NCBI GenBank assembly: GCA_023664705.1
Contig: JAMPFE010000017.1
Coordinates: 1-49,591, forward strand
DNA: 49,591 nt
Direction: 5' to 3'
Source: Lachnospiraceae bacterium
GTDB lineage: Bacteria; Bacillota; Clostridia; Oscillospirales; Ruminococcaceae
Shown: piece by piece, positions 17,792 to 27,724 of the stretch
Layout: the number at the start of each line of letters is the position of its first letter
Position numbering within the stretch: the stretch's first letter is position 1
Notes under the pieces: model-generated
Databases searched by the model: none
Told to the model about the DNA's origin: nothing
The model's input: only the letters and a program-made list of their open reading frames with translations
Translations under genes and position numbers: made by a program

Positions 17792-18880
17792 TTAAATACG
17801 CGGGTCGTCAAGCAGCGCCGAAACAAGCGCGATATTCAGCGCCGCCTCAACGCAGGGCACGGCTCTCGGAACGACGCACGGGTCGTGCCTGCCTTTTATG
17901 ACAAGCTCCCGTTCCGTCATATCCTTGAAATCAACGCTGTTCTGCGGACGGGAAACGGACGGCGTGGGCTTGAACGCGGCGCGGAAGATTATCGGCATAC
18001 CCGAGCTGATGCCGCCAAGAATACCGCCGTGATTGTTGGTTTTGGTGACTATTTTGCCGTTTTTTATGGCAAATTCGTCGTTATTTTCACTGCCGAGCAT
18101 ATCCGCGCAGTCAAAGCCGACGCCGAACTCGACGCCCTTAACGGCGGGTATCGCGAACACAAGCCGCGAAATGATATTCTCCAGCCCGTCGAGCATAGGC
18201 GAGCCTATCCCCGCGGGAAATCCGACAGCTGCGCACTCCACGATACCGCCGACGCTGTTTAAGTCCGTTCGGGCGGCGTTGATGACCTCGCGCATTTTCT
18301 CCTCGGCAGTCTCGGACAGGGTAGGGAAGGGGCGGCTTTTAACAAGCTCCAGCTGCCCGGCGGTGACGTTCACGGGGTCGAAGCTCTCGTCGGAAACGCC
18401 CTTTATCGAACGGATATGCGCTCCCGTTGTCACGCCGCGGCGCTCGAGGATCTGCGCGCAGACCGCTCCCGCAAAGCAAAGCGGCGCGGTTATCCTGCCC
18501 GAAAAGTGACCGCCGCCGCGGGGGTCGTTTGCGCCGTTATAGCGCAGAAATCCCGTATAATCGGCGTGAGCGGGGCGCGCGATCCGGGAAATATTACCGT
18601 AATCGCCCGAATGTTGGTCGGTGTTGAAAATGACTGCCGCGAGCGGAGTGCCCGTTGTTTTGCCCTCGTACAGCCCCGAAAGTATCTGGGGGATATCCTT
18701 TTCGCTGCGCGTTGTCGAAGTGCCGTCCTTTTTGGGGGCGCGCCGCGCCATAAACGCGCCTATCCTCTCCAAATCTATCGGCTCGCCCGCGGGCAGGTTA
18801 TCCAGTACCACGCCGATACCGCTGCCGTGGCTTTCCCCGAAAAGCGAGACGTTTATCCCGCCGTTAAAGCATGATGACAT
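17792..18880 (-). CDS. aroC: Chorismate synthase
   Basis: 362 residues, normal length. Chorismate synthase signatures are clear: GESHGSGIGVVLDNLPAG at the N-terminus, RPAHADYTG, DPRGGGHFSGRITAP, and the C-terminal GRHDPCVVPRAVP. It converts EPSP to chorismate using reduced FMN. It lies in an aroB-aroA-aroC run with gaps of 15-17 bases, the last three steps grouped out of pathway order. The nearby GGGAGAAAA serves as ribosome site. Confidence 0.97.
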   Translation of the reverse strand: MSSCFNGGINVSLFGESHGSGIGVVLDNLPAGEPIDLERIGAFMARRAPKKDGTSTTRSEKDIPQILSGLYEGKTTGTPLAAVIFNTDQHSGDYGNISRIARPAHADYTGFLRYNGANDPRGGGHFSGRITAPLCFAGAVCAQILERRGVTTGAHIRSIKGVSDESFDPVNVTAGQLELVKSRPFPTLSETAEEKMREVINAARTDLNSVGGIVECAAVGFPAGIGSPMLDGLENIISRLVFAIPAVKGVEFGVGFDCADMLGSENNDEFAIKNGKIVTKTNNHGGILGGISSGMPIIFRAAFKPTPSVSRPQNSVDFKDMTERELVIKGRHDPCVVPRAVPCVEAALNIALVSALLDDPRI

Positions 18881-18895
18881 AATTTTCTCCCGAAA

Positions 18896-20128
18896 CTATA
18901 ATATAATGACCTCTCCGCCTATTTGTCCGTACACCTCAAAGAAGTTCGGAAACGACTTTTTAACGCAGTCCGCGCCGCGGATAACGAGCGGGGAAGCGCA
19001 CCTTGTCGCGGCGACCGCCATTGACATCGGGATACGGTGGTCGTTGTGACCGTCGATCTCGCCGCCGTGCAGTTCGCTTACGCCCTCTATCTCAAGGCTG
19101 TCCTCGTGAACGGTTACTTTGCCGCCTATCGCGTTCAGACACTCCGCCGTGACCGAAAGCCTGTCGCTTTCCTTAAAGCGCAGCCGCGCGACGTTCGTGA
19201 GCCTGCTCGTGCCTTTGCAAAAGCTCGCCAGCACAGTCAGCACGGGCACGAGGTCGGGAATATCCGAGCAGTCGAGCTCAAACGGCGCGCCGCCGCTTTT
19301 GTCGAAGCTGTCGCATATTTCCGTTATTTTCCTGTCGCCCTGCAGCGAGTTGCCGTTCAATCCGAGAATTTCCAGCTCCGAGCCGAGCGAGTTCGCCGTG
19401 CGGAAGAACGCTGCCTGCGAATAATCGCCCTCGACGCTGCCAGAAAACGGGGTCAGCCGCTGATTGCCCTTGACAAAATAGCCGTTATCCGTTTCGCTGA
19501 CGACGCAGCCGAAATCCCGCAGCACGCCGAGCGTAATGTCGACATACGGCTTGGAGTTTAGGTGCGAGGTGAGGATTATCTCGCTGTCGCCGTCAAGCAG
19601 CGGCAGCGAGAGCATTAACCCCGTGATAAACTGCGAGGACAACCCGCCGTCTATCTCGAACCTGCCCGGGGTCAGCTTTCCCGAAACGGAGCAGGGGAGA
19701 GTGCAGCCGCTTGGCGCCTTGGAAAAATCGAACGCTATCCCGTGCCCGGGGAACTCGTCCGTAAACGGCGTAATGGGACGCTGCGGCAGCTTTGCGCTCC
19801 CGAGGAACTCGCTCCTTGCGCCAAGCGCGCACGCGACGGGAATGAGAAATCTCAGCGTTGAGCCCGATTCATGACAATCCAGCACGGCTTTGTCGGGAAT
19901 TTCCTTTATTCCTTCGATCACCGTAGTGTCGCCCTTAAAATCGACCCCCGCGCCGAGCGCTCTCATGCAGTCCATTGTAGCCAGAATATCCGCAGAAGGG
20001 CAGAGGCTGCCGATAGTCGAAACGCCGTCCGCAAGCGCCGCCGCGATTATCATTCGGTGCGCGACGCTTTTTGACGGCGGCACCGTTACGGTACCGCGGA
20101 GCTTCCTTGGTGTTATCCTTATATCCAT
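18896..20128 (-). CDS. aroA: 3-Phosphoshikimate 1-carboxyvinyltransferase (EPSP synthase)
   Basis: 410 residues. It shows PPSKSVAHRMIIAAALA at the N-terminus, SGSTLRFLIP, SSQFITGLMLSLP, the LRFKESDR loop and DHRIPMSMAVA, all EPSP-synthase motifs. It joins shikimate-3-phosphate and PEP. The QPR-type glyphosate-contact loop reads AKLPQRPI, typical of a functional enzyme. The middle gene of the aro operon. Confidence 0.97.
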   Translation of the reverse strand: MDIRITPRKLRGTVTVPPSKSVAHRMIIAAALADGVSTIGSLCPSADILATMDCMRALGAGVDFKGDTTVIEGIKEIPDKAVLDCHESGSTLRFLIPVACALGARSEFLGSAKLPQRPITPFTDEFPGHGIAFDFSKAPSGCTLPCSVSGKLTPGRFEIDGGLSSQFITGLMLSLPLLDGDSEIILTSHLNSKPYVDITLGVLRDFGCVVSETDNGYFVKGNQRLTPFSGSVEGDYSQAAFFRTANSLGSELEILGLNGNSLQGDRKITEICDSFDKSGGAPFELDCSDIPDLVPVLTVLASFCKGTSRLTNVARLRFKESDRLSVTAECLNAIGGKVTVHEDSLEIEGVSELHGGEIDGHNDHRIPMSMAVAATRCASPLVIRGADCVKKSFPNFFEVYGQIGGEVIIL

Positions 20129-20145
20129 AAAATATCTTCCTTCTG

Positions 20146-21195
20146 TCAGCTTTTCAGGAACTCCGCGTACTCCTCGACGGACATTTTAACGACCTTGCTT
20201 TGCCCGATATCCGAGCAGACAACGATGTTCATTCCGTCCGCGAGGTGCTTTTTATCGCGCAGGGAAAGCGTGTACAGCTCGTGCGGGGGAGCGGCGTCGG
20301 TCAGCGGGAGCCCGCATTTTTCGAGCAGCGCGTCCAGCTTATCGGCAACGCCCGATTTGCACATTCCGCGGCGCTCCGCGATATGGGTAAACGTGCTCAT
20401 GCCGACTGCTACCGCGCAGCCGTGCGATAATCCCGTGAAATTGTAATATTTTTCCAGTGCGTGAGCAAGCGTGTGACCGAAATTCAGCAGCATGCGCTCG
20501 TCCTTTTCGCGCTCGTCGTTTTCAACGACGCGTCCCTTTATCGTAACGTTTCGCTTCATTATGTCGACGATGTTTTCTTTGATGTCCTTCGTCGAGAGTA
20601 TGTCGAACAGCTCCGCGGACTTTATCATACCGTGCTTGACGACCTCTGCCATACCGTCCGCGAAAAATTCGGGCGTGAGGGTGTTCAGCGTATCGGTGTC
20701 GCAGATCACCAGACGCGGCTGATGAAACGCCCCGACAAGATTTTTCCCGCCGTTTATATTGACGGCGGTCTTGCCGCCGACGGAGCTGTCGGCCTGCGAA
20801 AGCACCGTCGTAGGCACCTGAACGAAATCGACGCCGCGCATATACGACGCCGCCGCGTAGCCCGCCGTGTCGCCGACGACGCCGCCGCCCAGCGCAACTA
20901 TAAAATCCGAGCGCGTATAGCCGTTCATTGCCATGAAATCGTATATCTTCAGCAGGGTAGAGTGGTTCTTGGAAGCCTCTCCGTGCGGAAAAACGAACTT
21001 CATCGCCTCAAACCCCGCGTCGGAAAGCGACTTAATTACGCGCTCACCGTAAAACCCGTCAACGTTGTCGTCGGTAACGACAAGCGCCTTGCCTTTTTTT
21101 ATCACCTGTGAAATAAGCTCGCCGGCGCTGTCGAGAATACCCTTTTCGATAAGAATATCGTAGCCTTTGCCCGCGTTTACAATAACCTTTTCCAT
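20146..21195 (-). CDS. aroB: 3-Dehydroquinate synthase
   Basis: 349 residues. NAD-binding GGGVVGDTAGYAAASYMRG, VPTTVLSQADSSVGGKTAVN and the metal-binding His region (GHTLAHALE) identify DHQ synthase, which makes 3-dehydroquinate from DAHP. It is the first gene of the operon; GGAGGAGC lies 5 bases before the ATG. A TATAAT-like -10 at about 21235 lacks a good -35. Confidence 0.97.
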   Translation of the reverse strand: MEKVIVNAGKGYDILIEKGILDSAGELISQVIKKGKALVVTDDNVDGFYGERVIKSLSDAGFEAMKFVFPHGEASKNHSTLLKIYDFMAMNGYTRSDFIVALGGGVVGDTAGYAAASYMRGVDFVQVPTTVLSQADSSVGGKTAVNINGGKNLVGAFHQPRLVICDTDTLNTLTPEFFADGMAEVVKHGMIKSAELFDILSTKDIKENIVDIMKRNVTIKGRVVENDEREKDERMLLNFGHTLAHALEKYYNFTGLSHGCAVAVGMSTFTHIAERRGMCKSGVADKLDALLEKCGLPLTDAAPPHELYTLSLRDKKHLADGMNIVVCSDIGQSKVVKMSVEEYAEFLKS

Positions 21196-21285
21196 TGCTC
21201 CTCCGCATATGTTTCATTCAGCGTATCGCTGTATTATATTTTACCATAAAACGCTCCGAATTTCAAGCAATTTTACTGGTTTTTT

Positions 21286-21325
21286 GAAAAAAAACGACCG
21301 GGTCATATCGACCCGGTCGAAAAAA
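21286..21325 (-). terminator. Bidirectional terminator between aroB and the first chemoreceptor
   Basis: CGACCGGGTC (21295-21304) pairs perfectly with GACCCGGTCG (21310-21319), with a T run on each strand. It ends the chemoreceptor transcript just upstream of aroB. Confidence 0.9.
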
Positions 21326-21326
21326 C

Positions 21327-23300
21327 TTATTTTGTTCTTTTCTTCAGTATGAACTTGTCAACAAGGTTCTGCAGCTCGGCAGCCTGACCGTTAAGCTCCT
21401 CGCTGGAGGCGGCGGACTGCTCCGCAGTAGCCGCGTTGGTCTGTACAACGGAGGATATCTGGTCTACGCCGACGTTTACCTGCTCGATCATGGAAGCCTG
21501 CTCCTTGGAAGCCGCGGAGATCTCGTCGATCAGCGCGACCGTCTGGCGCGTTACCTCAACGGAGGAATTAAGCGCCTCGGCGGTATCGTTTGCGATGTTG
21601 GAGCCGTTCTCGACAGCCTCGATAGTCTGCTGAATAAGCTCGGTGGTGCTCTGCGCAGCCTCCGCGCTCTTGCCCGCGAGGTTACGTACCTCGTCGGCAA
21701 CTACCGCGAAGCCCTTGCCCGAAGCGCCCGCTCTCGCAGCCTCGATTGCCGCGTTGAGCGCGAGGATGTTGGTCTGGAACGAAATATCCTCGATAGCCTT
21801 GATGATATTGCTTATCTCGTTGGACTTTTCGGAGATGTTGTTCATCGCCTTTATCATATCCTGCATGTGGCGGTTGGAAAGCTCTGTTTTCTCGCCCGCG
21901 AGGTCCGCCTTGCGGCTAGCGTCGCCCGCGTTCTGCGCGTTTGCTGCGACCTTGTCGTTCAGCGTCGCGATAATGCTTGCCAGCTCCTGAATGGAGGACG
22001 CCTGCTCGGTAGTGCCCGACGCAAGGGAAGTAGCGCCGTCCGCGATCTGGGTCGCGCCCTGGCTTACCTGCGAAGCGGCGATGTCGATCTGCTCGAGAGT
22101 TTCGCTGAGCTGCTCCGTAACGGCGTCAAGCGAGTCTATGATCTGAATGAAGTCTCCCTTAAATTCGATACGTCTGTAAACGTTGAAGTTGCCGACCGAA
22201 ATTTCCTGGCTTATTCTGGAAATTTCGCTTACATAGCTGTTAAGAGAGTTAATGGTGCCGTTTATGGCGTTTGCGAGATGACCCGTTTCGTCCTCGGACA
22301 TATGGTCAACGTGCACCGCCAGATTGCCGTTCGCAACAGCCTGCATAACGGTAACGGTCTTTTTAATGGGGTTGACGATAGAGTTTGCGGTAGCCACGCA
22401 AATGATGACCGCGAGAACTATCGCCGCCGCCGCCACGCCTATCGTGATGATGATCGCAAGATAGGTCTCCTCGAGCCACTCGCTTGCGGCAGTCGTGCAG
22501 CAGAGCACCCATCCGTCGGTGCCCTCGATAGGAGTAAGACCGCCGAATTCCTTGACGCCGTCCATATCAAACGGGCTATAGAAGACCTCGCCCGCCGTTT
22601 CGATCGCGAGGCCGTTCGTATGCAGCTCGGCAACGCTCTTATGCGAAGCGTCCGCGCTTGTTACATAGTTAAGACCGTTGGTGACTTCCTCGTAATCGTG
22701 GCTGCCGATATATGTGCCGTCCTTGTTCAAAACGTAGGACTTGCCCGTTTTGCCGACGCTTATGTTGGAAACCGTATCGGAAAGGAAGGCTCCGTCGAGG
22801 GTGATGTAAATGGCGCCGATAACGCTTCCGTCATGGGAGCCGTTCTCTCTGATAGGAGCGATTATGTACATAAACCACTGACCGTTCTGGTTCTGCGGCT
22901 CGGTGACAACGACCTCTCCGTTCATAGCACGCGTATACATTGAACTGCCCTTGAAATCGGCGCCGTTATTCGCAATGCCGTTGCCGTCAATGATACCGTA
23001 ACCCAATGCGCCGTAGGGAATCGCTCTGTCCTCAAGCAACTCAAGCTTTGCCTCGGTAGAAATACTGCTGTCGGAAAATCTGTAATCCAAGCCCAATTCC
23101 GTAGCTATCGAGCTGGTTCTCTGCAGACGGTTGCCGATACGGGAACCGCATTGTTCAACAAGCTCGGTCATAGTTTCTCTCAGAGTATCCTGCGTGCTGG
23201 TGTAATTCATTACGCCGCCGACGATGCCGACGATCGCCAGCCCGACGAAAAGCAAAGTCAGAATACGGGAAAGAATTTTTGCCTTCAGGGAGTTAAACAT
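21327..23300 (-). CDS. Methyl-accepting chemotaxis protein (dCache-type)
   Basis: 657 residues. TM1 is at about 10-32, then a Cache-like extracellular sensor (GAIYITLDGAFLSD, YVLNKDGTYIGSHD), TM2 at about 280-303, HAMP and the cytoplasmic hairpin with the conserved tip FQTNILALNAAIEAARAG. It would bind a small ligand outside and control CheA. The C-terminal half is nearly the same as the downstream paralogue, while the sensor differs. No C-terminal CheR-docking pentapeptide is visible. Has its own promoter and terminator, so it is monocistronic. Confidence 0.95.
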   Translation of the reverse strand: MFNSLKAKILSRILTLLFVGLAIVGIVGGVMNYTSTQDTLRETMTELVEQCGSRIGNRLQRTSSIATELGLDYRFSDSSISTEAKLELLEDRAIPYGALGYGIIDGNGIANNGADFKGSSMYTRAMNGEVVVTEPQNQNGQWFMYIIAPIRENGSHDGSVIGAIYITLDGAFLSDTVSNISVGKTGKSYVLNKDGTYIGSHDYEEVTNGLNYVTSADASHKSVAELHTNGLAIETAGEVFYSPFDMDGVKEFGGLTPIEGTDGWVLCCTTAASEWLEETYLAIIITIGVAAAAIVLAVIICVATANSIVNPIKKTVTVMQAVANGNLAVHVDHMSEDETGHLANAINGTINSLNSYVSEISRISQEISVGNFNVYRRIEFKGDFIQIIDSLDAVTEQLSETLEQIDIAASQVSQGATQIADGATSLASGTTEQASSIQELASIIATLNDKVAANAQNAGDASRKADLAGEKTELSNRHMQDMIKAMNNISEKSNEISNIIKAIEDISFQTNILALNAAIEAARAGASGKGFAVVADEVRNLAGKSAEAAQSTTELIQQTIEAVENGSNIANDTAEALNSSVEVTRQTVALIDEISAASKEQASMIEQVNVGVDQISSVVQTNAATAEQSAASSEELNGQAAELQNLVDKFILKKRTK

Positions 23301-23374
23301 TTTCTTAACCTCATTTCCTTAATACCTATTTATATTTACACGTGAAAGAAAAGCGTGTATACGTGTACAGTAAA

Positions 23375-23403
23375 ATTATATCATAAAATAATATTTTAGT
23401 CAA
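23375..23403 (-). promoter_or_regulatory. Promoter of the first chemoreceptor gene
   Basis: Minus-strand TTGACT (23403-23398) and TATAAT (23380-23375), 17-base spacer, about 75 bases before the ATG. A sigma-A rather than sigma-D type promoter. Confidence 0.8.
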
Positions 23404-23519
23404 GTCTTTTTACAGATAAAAAACACATATTTTTTTACTTTTGGTTTTTAAAAGGCAACATATGTGTATTATTAACAAAATTTATTTGGAAAAAATGTTA
23501 AAAATTAACTTTCCGCACA

Positions 23520-23560
23520 AAATAAAGTCGGTCGAGGGCGATTGACGACCCCGACCGACC
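23520..23560 (-). terminator. Terminator of the second chemoreceptor gene
   Basis: GTCGGTCG (23527-23534) pairs with CGACCGAC (23552-23559), extended by AGGG/CCCC. TTTATTTT follows on the minus strand. Confidence 0.8.
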
Positions 23561-23575
23561 GTTATTTTGCTAAGC

Positions 23576-25555
23576 TCACTTCTTGAGAACGAACTTCTGC
23601 GTGAGCGCCTGCAGCTCGGCAGCCTGACCGTTAAGCTCCTCGCTGGAGGCGGCGGACTGCTCCGCAGTAGCCGCGTTGGTCTGTACGACGGAGGAGATCT
23701 GGTCTACGCCGACGTTTACCTGCTCGATCATGGTAGCCTGCTCCTTGGAGGCGGCGGAAATACCCTCGATAAGTGTAACGATCTGCCTCGTGACCTCAAC
23801 GGAGGCATTCAGCGCCTCGGCGGTCTCGTTTGCAATCTTGGAGCCGTTTCCGACCGCGTTGATGGTCTGTTGAATAAGGTCGGTAGTGCTTTGCGCTGCC
23901 TCGGCGCTCTTGCCCGCAAGGTTGCGCACCTCGTCGGCAACGACCGCGAAGCCCTTGCCCGAGGCTCCCGCTCTCGCTGCCTCGATAGCCGCGTTGAGCG
24001 CGAGTATGTTGGTCTGGAAGGAGATATCCTCGATAGTCTTGATAATGTTGCTTATCTCGTTGGACTTTTCGGAAATATGGTTCATTGCGCCGACCATTTC
24101 TCCCATATGCTGATTGGACTGCTCGATCTTTTCGCCCGCGACCTCTGCCTTGGAGCTTGCGTCCGCGGCATTGGCGGCATTGGCAGCGACCTTGTCGTTA
24201 AGCGTTGAGATAATGCTCGCGAGCTCCTGAATAGAGGAAGCCTGCTCGGTAGTGCCCGACGCGAGGGAAGTGGCGCCGTCGGATATCTGAGTAGCGCCCT
24301 GGCTTACCTGAGCGGCGGCGATATCAATGTGCTCCATAGTATCGCTCAGATTGTCGGAAAGGCTGTCGAGAGCGTCGATTATCTGTGTGAAATCGCCGTG
24401 GAATTCGACCTGACGGTGAACGTTAAAGTTGCCTGCCGACAGCTCTTGGCATATTCTGGAAATCTCGGTCGTGTAGCCGTTCAAAGCGCCGACTGTGCTG
24501 TTGATAGACCTCGCGAGCTGACCCGTCTCATCCTTGGACTGGTGGTCGATGTTAACGTTAAGACGTCCGTCCGCTACCTCGTTCATAACGGCAACAATCT
24601 TTTTGATGGGATTGACTATCGAGTTGGCGGTCGCGATGCATATCGCGGCACCCACGATGACCGCAGCCACCGCGAGAACGACCGTTATAATGATAGCGGT
24701 ATATGTACCCTGAAGCCATTCGTTTGCACCGGTAGTGAGAACGAGCATCCAATTGTCCGTGCCGTCTATCTCGGTAAACGCGCCGAATTTTGAAACGCCG
24801 CTGTCCTTGTATTTTTCAAAAAAGATGTCCTGGCTGGTCTCAAAATGCTTAAGAGCTCTGGACTGAAGGTCGGCGACATCCTTGTGAGCCGAATCCGAGC
24901 TTTTGATGTAATTGACCTGCGACGTTACCAGAGAATGGTCGGCGTGACCGATGATAGTTCCGCTGCCGTCAAGCAGGGCGGTAACGCCCGTGTCGCCGAC
25001 GCGTATATCGGCAACGATGTTGGAGAGGAAATCTCCGCCGAAACCGAGGTATACAACGCCTACGACAGCGCCGTTATCCATACCGTCCTGCCTTACGGGA
25101 GCGAAAACATATACCGTCCAGTCGCCGTACTGCTCGGTAGGCGCGGTAAAGAATGTTTCGCCCGCCATCGCTCTGTTAAATGTGGTCGACAGCGACGCGT
25201 TGTTCGCGAAATCGATCCCGCTGTCCGACATTCCCGCGGAGTTGACATAGCCCGAGGAGTTGGCGCCGTACATACTCTCTCTGCTTTTGAGGATCGCGGT
25301 GCGCTCGTCCTTTGTTACGTTAGGATCCGAAAATCTGCTGTCCATACCGATCTCGGCAAGAACATATTTCGTCTGAGTCAAGCGAGCGTTGATGCGCGCG
25401 TCGCATTGCTCCGCGATAACGGTCATTGTCTCCTGAAGCGTTTCGTTGGAGCTGGTGAAATTCAATACGCAGCCCACGATGCCTATCGCGGCAACGCCGA
25501 CGATGATCAGGAGCAATATTCGTGATAAAATTTTGCCCTTTAACGTGTTTAACAT
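23576..25555 (-). CDS. Methyl-accepting chemotaxis protein, paralogue
   Basis: 659 residues, same design as its neighbour: TM1 near 10-32, a Cache-type sensor of about 250 residues (GVVYLGFGGDFLSN, GVTALLDGSGTIIGHADHS), TM2 near 285-308, HAMP, and the signalling hairpin with FQTNILALNAAIEAARAG. The sensor is clearly diverged while the signalling half is almost identical, so the pair probably senses different ligands. It has its own promoter and terminator. Confidence 0.95.
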   Translation of the reverse strand: MLNTLKGKILSRILLLIIVGVAAIGIVGCVLNFTSSNETLQETMTVIAEQCDARINARLTQTKYVLAEIGMDSRFSDPNVTKDERTAILKSRESMYGANSSGYVNSAGMSDSGIDFANNASLSTTFNRAMAGETFFTAPTEQYGDWTVYVFAPVRQDGMDNGAVVGVVYLGFGGDFLSNIVADIRVGDTGVTALLDGSGTIIGHADHSLVTSQVNYIKSSDSAHKDVADLQSRALKHFETSQDIFFEKYKDSGVSKFGAFTEIDGTDNWMLVLTTGANEWLQGTYTAIIITVVLAVAAVIVGAAICIATANSIVNPIKKIVAVMNEVADGRLNVNIDHQSKDETGQLARSINSTVGALNGYTTEISRICQELSAGNFNVHRQVEFHGDFTQIIDALDSLSDNLSDTMEHIDIAAAQVSQGATQISDGATSLASGTTEQASSIQELASIISTLNDKVAANAANAADASSKAEVAGEKIEQSNQHMGEMVGAMNHISEKSNEISNIIKTIEDISFQTNILALNAAIEAARAGASGKGFAVVADEVRNLAGKSAEAAQSTTDLIQQTINAVGNGSKIANETAEALNASVEVTRQIVTLIEGISAASKEQATMIEQVNVGVDQISSVVQTNAATAEQSAASSEELNGQAAELQALTQKFVLKK

Positions 25556-25616
25556 TTTACCTCATTTCCTTTTCTTACCAAATAGTTCACAAAGCCAAAC
25601 TTTGTGCTCACTAAAA

Positions 25617-25646
25617 AGTATAACACATTGGACGCTTAATCGTCAA
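25617..25646 (-). promoter_or_regulatory. Promoter of the second chemoreceptor gene
   Basis: Minus-strand TTGACG (25646-25641) and TATACT (25622-25617), 18-base spacer. Confidence 0.7.
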
Positions 25647-25750
25647 GGAAAATGTTAACAAAGTTTTATATGATTTTTTGCACTTTTGCACAATTTGCAG
25701 TGAAAATTTTGGCAGAAATTTATAAGATTTTACAAAAAATGGATATAGAG

Positions 25751-26788
25751 TTATTTTTTGCTATCGTTGGGCTTGACACCGGAGAGAGGATTTTGTTTCA
25801 TCGCATTCTCCATTTGTGAACTTGAAACGTGAGTGTATATCTGGGTGGTATTGAGATTTTCGTGACCGAGAACATCCTTCAGCACGCGAACGTCCACGCC
25901 GTTTTGATACATCAGCGTAGCGGCGGTGTGGCGGAGCTTATGCACGGAAAGCCCCATGTTGTCGAGCCCGCAGCTTTTAAAGCACTCCTCGACTATCTGC
26001 TGAACGCGGCGGTTCGATATGCGCGTCTGCCGCTTGCTGAGAAACAGCGCCTCGGACTTTGAGGTCATATCGCGCCGTCCCGAGGCTTTGCGTATATCGG
26101 GGTCGTTCTCGTCGGGCGCAAGGTAATCGAGATACGCGTTCACGCACGCGTCGTTAAGGTAAATGATACGCTCCTTGCTGCCTTTGCCGAGGACCTTTAA
26201 TGTATAGACCTCGCTGCCGTTGGAATCGCGTGTGCTGCGGATATCCTTCAGATCGATGCCGACGAGCTCGCTCAGACGCATTCCGCAGTTCAGAAAGAAC
26301 ACTACGATGCAGTAATCGCGCTTGCGGTCGGGGGTATCTATGTGAGTGAGCATTTCAAGAGCCTGCTCGAGAGTAAGGTATTTCGGCAGCGCGGGTTTGG
26401 GAGTGGGGAGCTCGAGATTTGCCATCGGGCTTACCTTAAACAAATGCTTGTTGTTCGTCAGGAACTTGTAAAACTGCCTCAGAGAAACGCCTTTCCGATA
26501 ACGGGCTTTCTGCTCGTTGTTCTTTTCCGTTTTCATAAAGACAAGAAATTCCTGCGCGGTCTGCAGATCGACCGACATGATATCGTCCTCGGTGATATCG
26601 GAAATATCGATGCCCGAAAAATCCTCGGCGGACGCGCTGCCGTTTTTCATTTTGCAGAACCTGAAAAAAGTCCTGAGGTCATTGTAATAGTTTTTGACCG
26701 TCAGCTCCGAGCGGCCTTTTACGATCTGCTCGTAATAAATAAAATCCTTTATCAGCTGCGGGGCGTTTTCATAATATTTTTTTTCCAT
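25751..26788 (-). CDS. Xer-type tyrosine recombinase
   Basis: 345 residues from the ATG at 26788, chosen because AAGGAG sits 9-10 bases upstream; a longer reading frame upstream has no such site. It has a SAM-like N-terminal core-binding domain and a catalytic domain with CGMRLSEL (Arg), GKGSKER (Lys), HKLRHTAATLM (His, Arg) and LGHENLNTTQIYTH (His, Tyr nucleophile). It looks like the chromosomal XerC/D-type recombinase of clostridia rather than a phage integrase. The tandem mobile array begins 28 bases from its start codon with a dif-like site (S1), as in species where a single Xer and its site are neighbours. Whether it works alone or with a partner cannot be read. Confidence 0.85.
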   Translation of the reverse strand: MEKKYYENAPQLIKDFIYYEQIVKGRSELTVKNYYNDLRTFFRFCKMKNGSASAEDFSGIDISDITEDDIMSVDLQTAQEFLVFMKTEKNNEQKARYRKGVSLRQFYKFLTNNKHLFKVSPMANLELPTPKPALPKYLTLEQALEMLTHIDTPDRKRDYCIVVFFLNCGMRLSELVGIDLKDIRSTRDSNGSEVYTLKVLGKGSKERIIYLNDACVNAYLDYLAPDENDPDIRKASGRRDMTSKSEALFLSKRQTRISNRRVQQIVEECFKSCGLDNMGLSVHKLRHTAATLMYQNGVDVRVLKDVLGHENLNTTQIYTHVSSSQMENAMKQNPLSGVKPNDSKK

Positions 26789-26816
26789 GGATTTAGCTCC
26801 TTCTTTGGTATGCCCG

Positions 26817-26844
26817 ATTGTGTAAAACTTGACTGTTTTGGAAT
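26817..26844. other. Candidate Xer/att site S1 (host-array junction)
   Basis: Left arm ATTGTGTAAAA, centre starting CTTGAC, right side TTTTGGAAT. The left arm and CTT are shared with S2 and S3. It lies in the xer upstream region. Confidence 0.6.
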
Positions 26845-27004
26845 ACCGCTCCCAAAATAACCCGTTGAAAATGTTTACAGAGGGGCGATATTGGGGCGAG
26901 GACTGTCTTCTATAGTTTACAGTATAACATATGAATGTATGTTTTGTCAACAGTTCTATTTTGTGATATGATATGGATTAAGAAGTTACAATCAGCTTGC
27001 GGGT

Positions 27005-27724
27005 ATGTTCAAAGAGGATAACATACTCGGAGAGTTTACACACGTTGACGAAGTTCACGATTATTATGACACTGAACGTAAAGCGTAGAGAACGTCTATG
27101 AGACACATACACGCGTATGTGATCCCCGAGGTAGACAATAAACTGTGTTGTGATAAGCTTTTCCGCAAGAGTAATCTGATAGCTTTAAACAATGCGATCG
27201 AGGATTTCACTCAAAAAGAGTTCGGCTGTCGTTTTATGACAGGAGAGAAGAAGAAAAGCAAAAAGACAGTCGAAGAGCTGAAAAACGACAGTAGGGTTGC
27301 CGAGGCTGCGATTTCACTCGAAAATGAACGGAAAAGCTATGAGCGAAAGCTCAACGAGCTGCGACTTGTTGAAAATAAGCTCAAAAATGAACGGAAATCG
27401 TTTGAATGTGAGCGTGCTGCGCACGCCAAGATAGTCAAAGAGGACAAAGAAGAGCGCGCTGCGCGCGAGAGTTTAATACAGTCAAAGGAAGAGGCGTTGA
27501 ACAATCGTGAAAAAGAGTTAGACAATCGCGAGATCTCTTTGGACAATCGAGAAAACGCTCTGAATGAGCGAGAAAGGGCTTTAAACGAGCGAGAAGATGA
27601 GCTACCTGTAGTATCTCGAAAAAGCGTCTTAGGGATGAAATCCGAGCAATCTGAGCGTTCTGAAACGCCTTTGGGTTTTGAAACCCAGTCGAGTATACAT
27701 AGGGGAAACCAGTTCGATATTTAA
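27005..27724 (+). pseudogene. MobV relaxase, truncated and interrupted
   Basis: The frame starts in the relaxase core (ILGEFTHVDEVHDYYDTERK), meets an in-frame TAG, then continues as RTSMRHIHAYVIPEVD into the coiled-coil tail. Aligned to the intact copy at 29087 it lacks about the first 125 residues. From 27477 on it is identical at DNA level to that copy. It is a decayed unit of the same plasmid type, without a repL gene. The ATG at 27098 could give a 208-residue tail protein, but no ribosome site supports this. Confidence 0.85.

Noticed and set aside
21867..22943. Long plus-strand frame antisense to the first chemoreceptor
   Set aside because: Composition follows the codon pattern of the opposite strand; the MCP on the minus strand has full domain support.
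26911..26938. Canonical dif site upstream of xer (AGTTTACA...)
   Set aside because: Only the AGTTTACA half resembles the B. subtilis dif arm; the other arm does not match, and the same TCTTCTATAGTTTACAG recurs inside the plasmid unit, so it is more likely plasmid DNA.
27480..27600. Tandem DNA repeat in the mobV tail
   Set aside because: The periodicity reflects the NREKELDNRE heptads of a coiled coil, not a separate repeat array.
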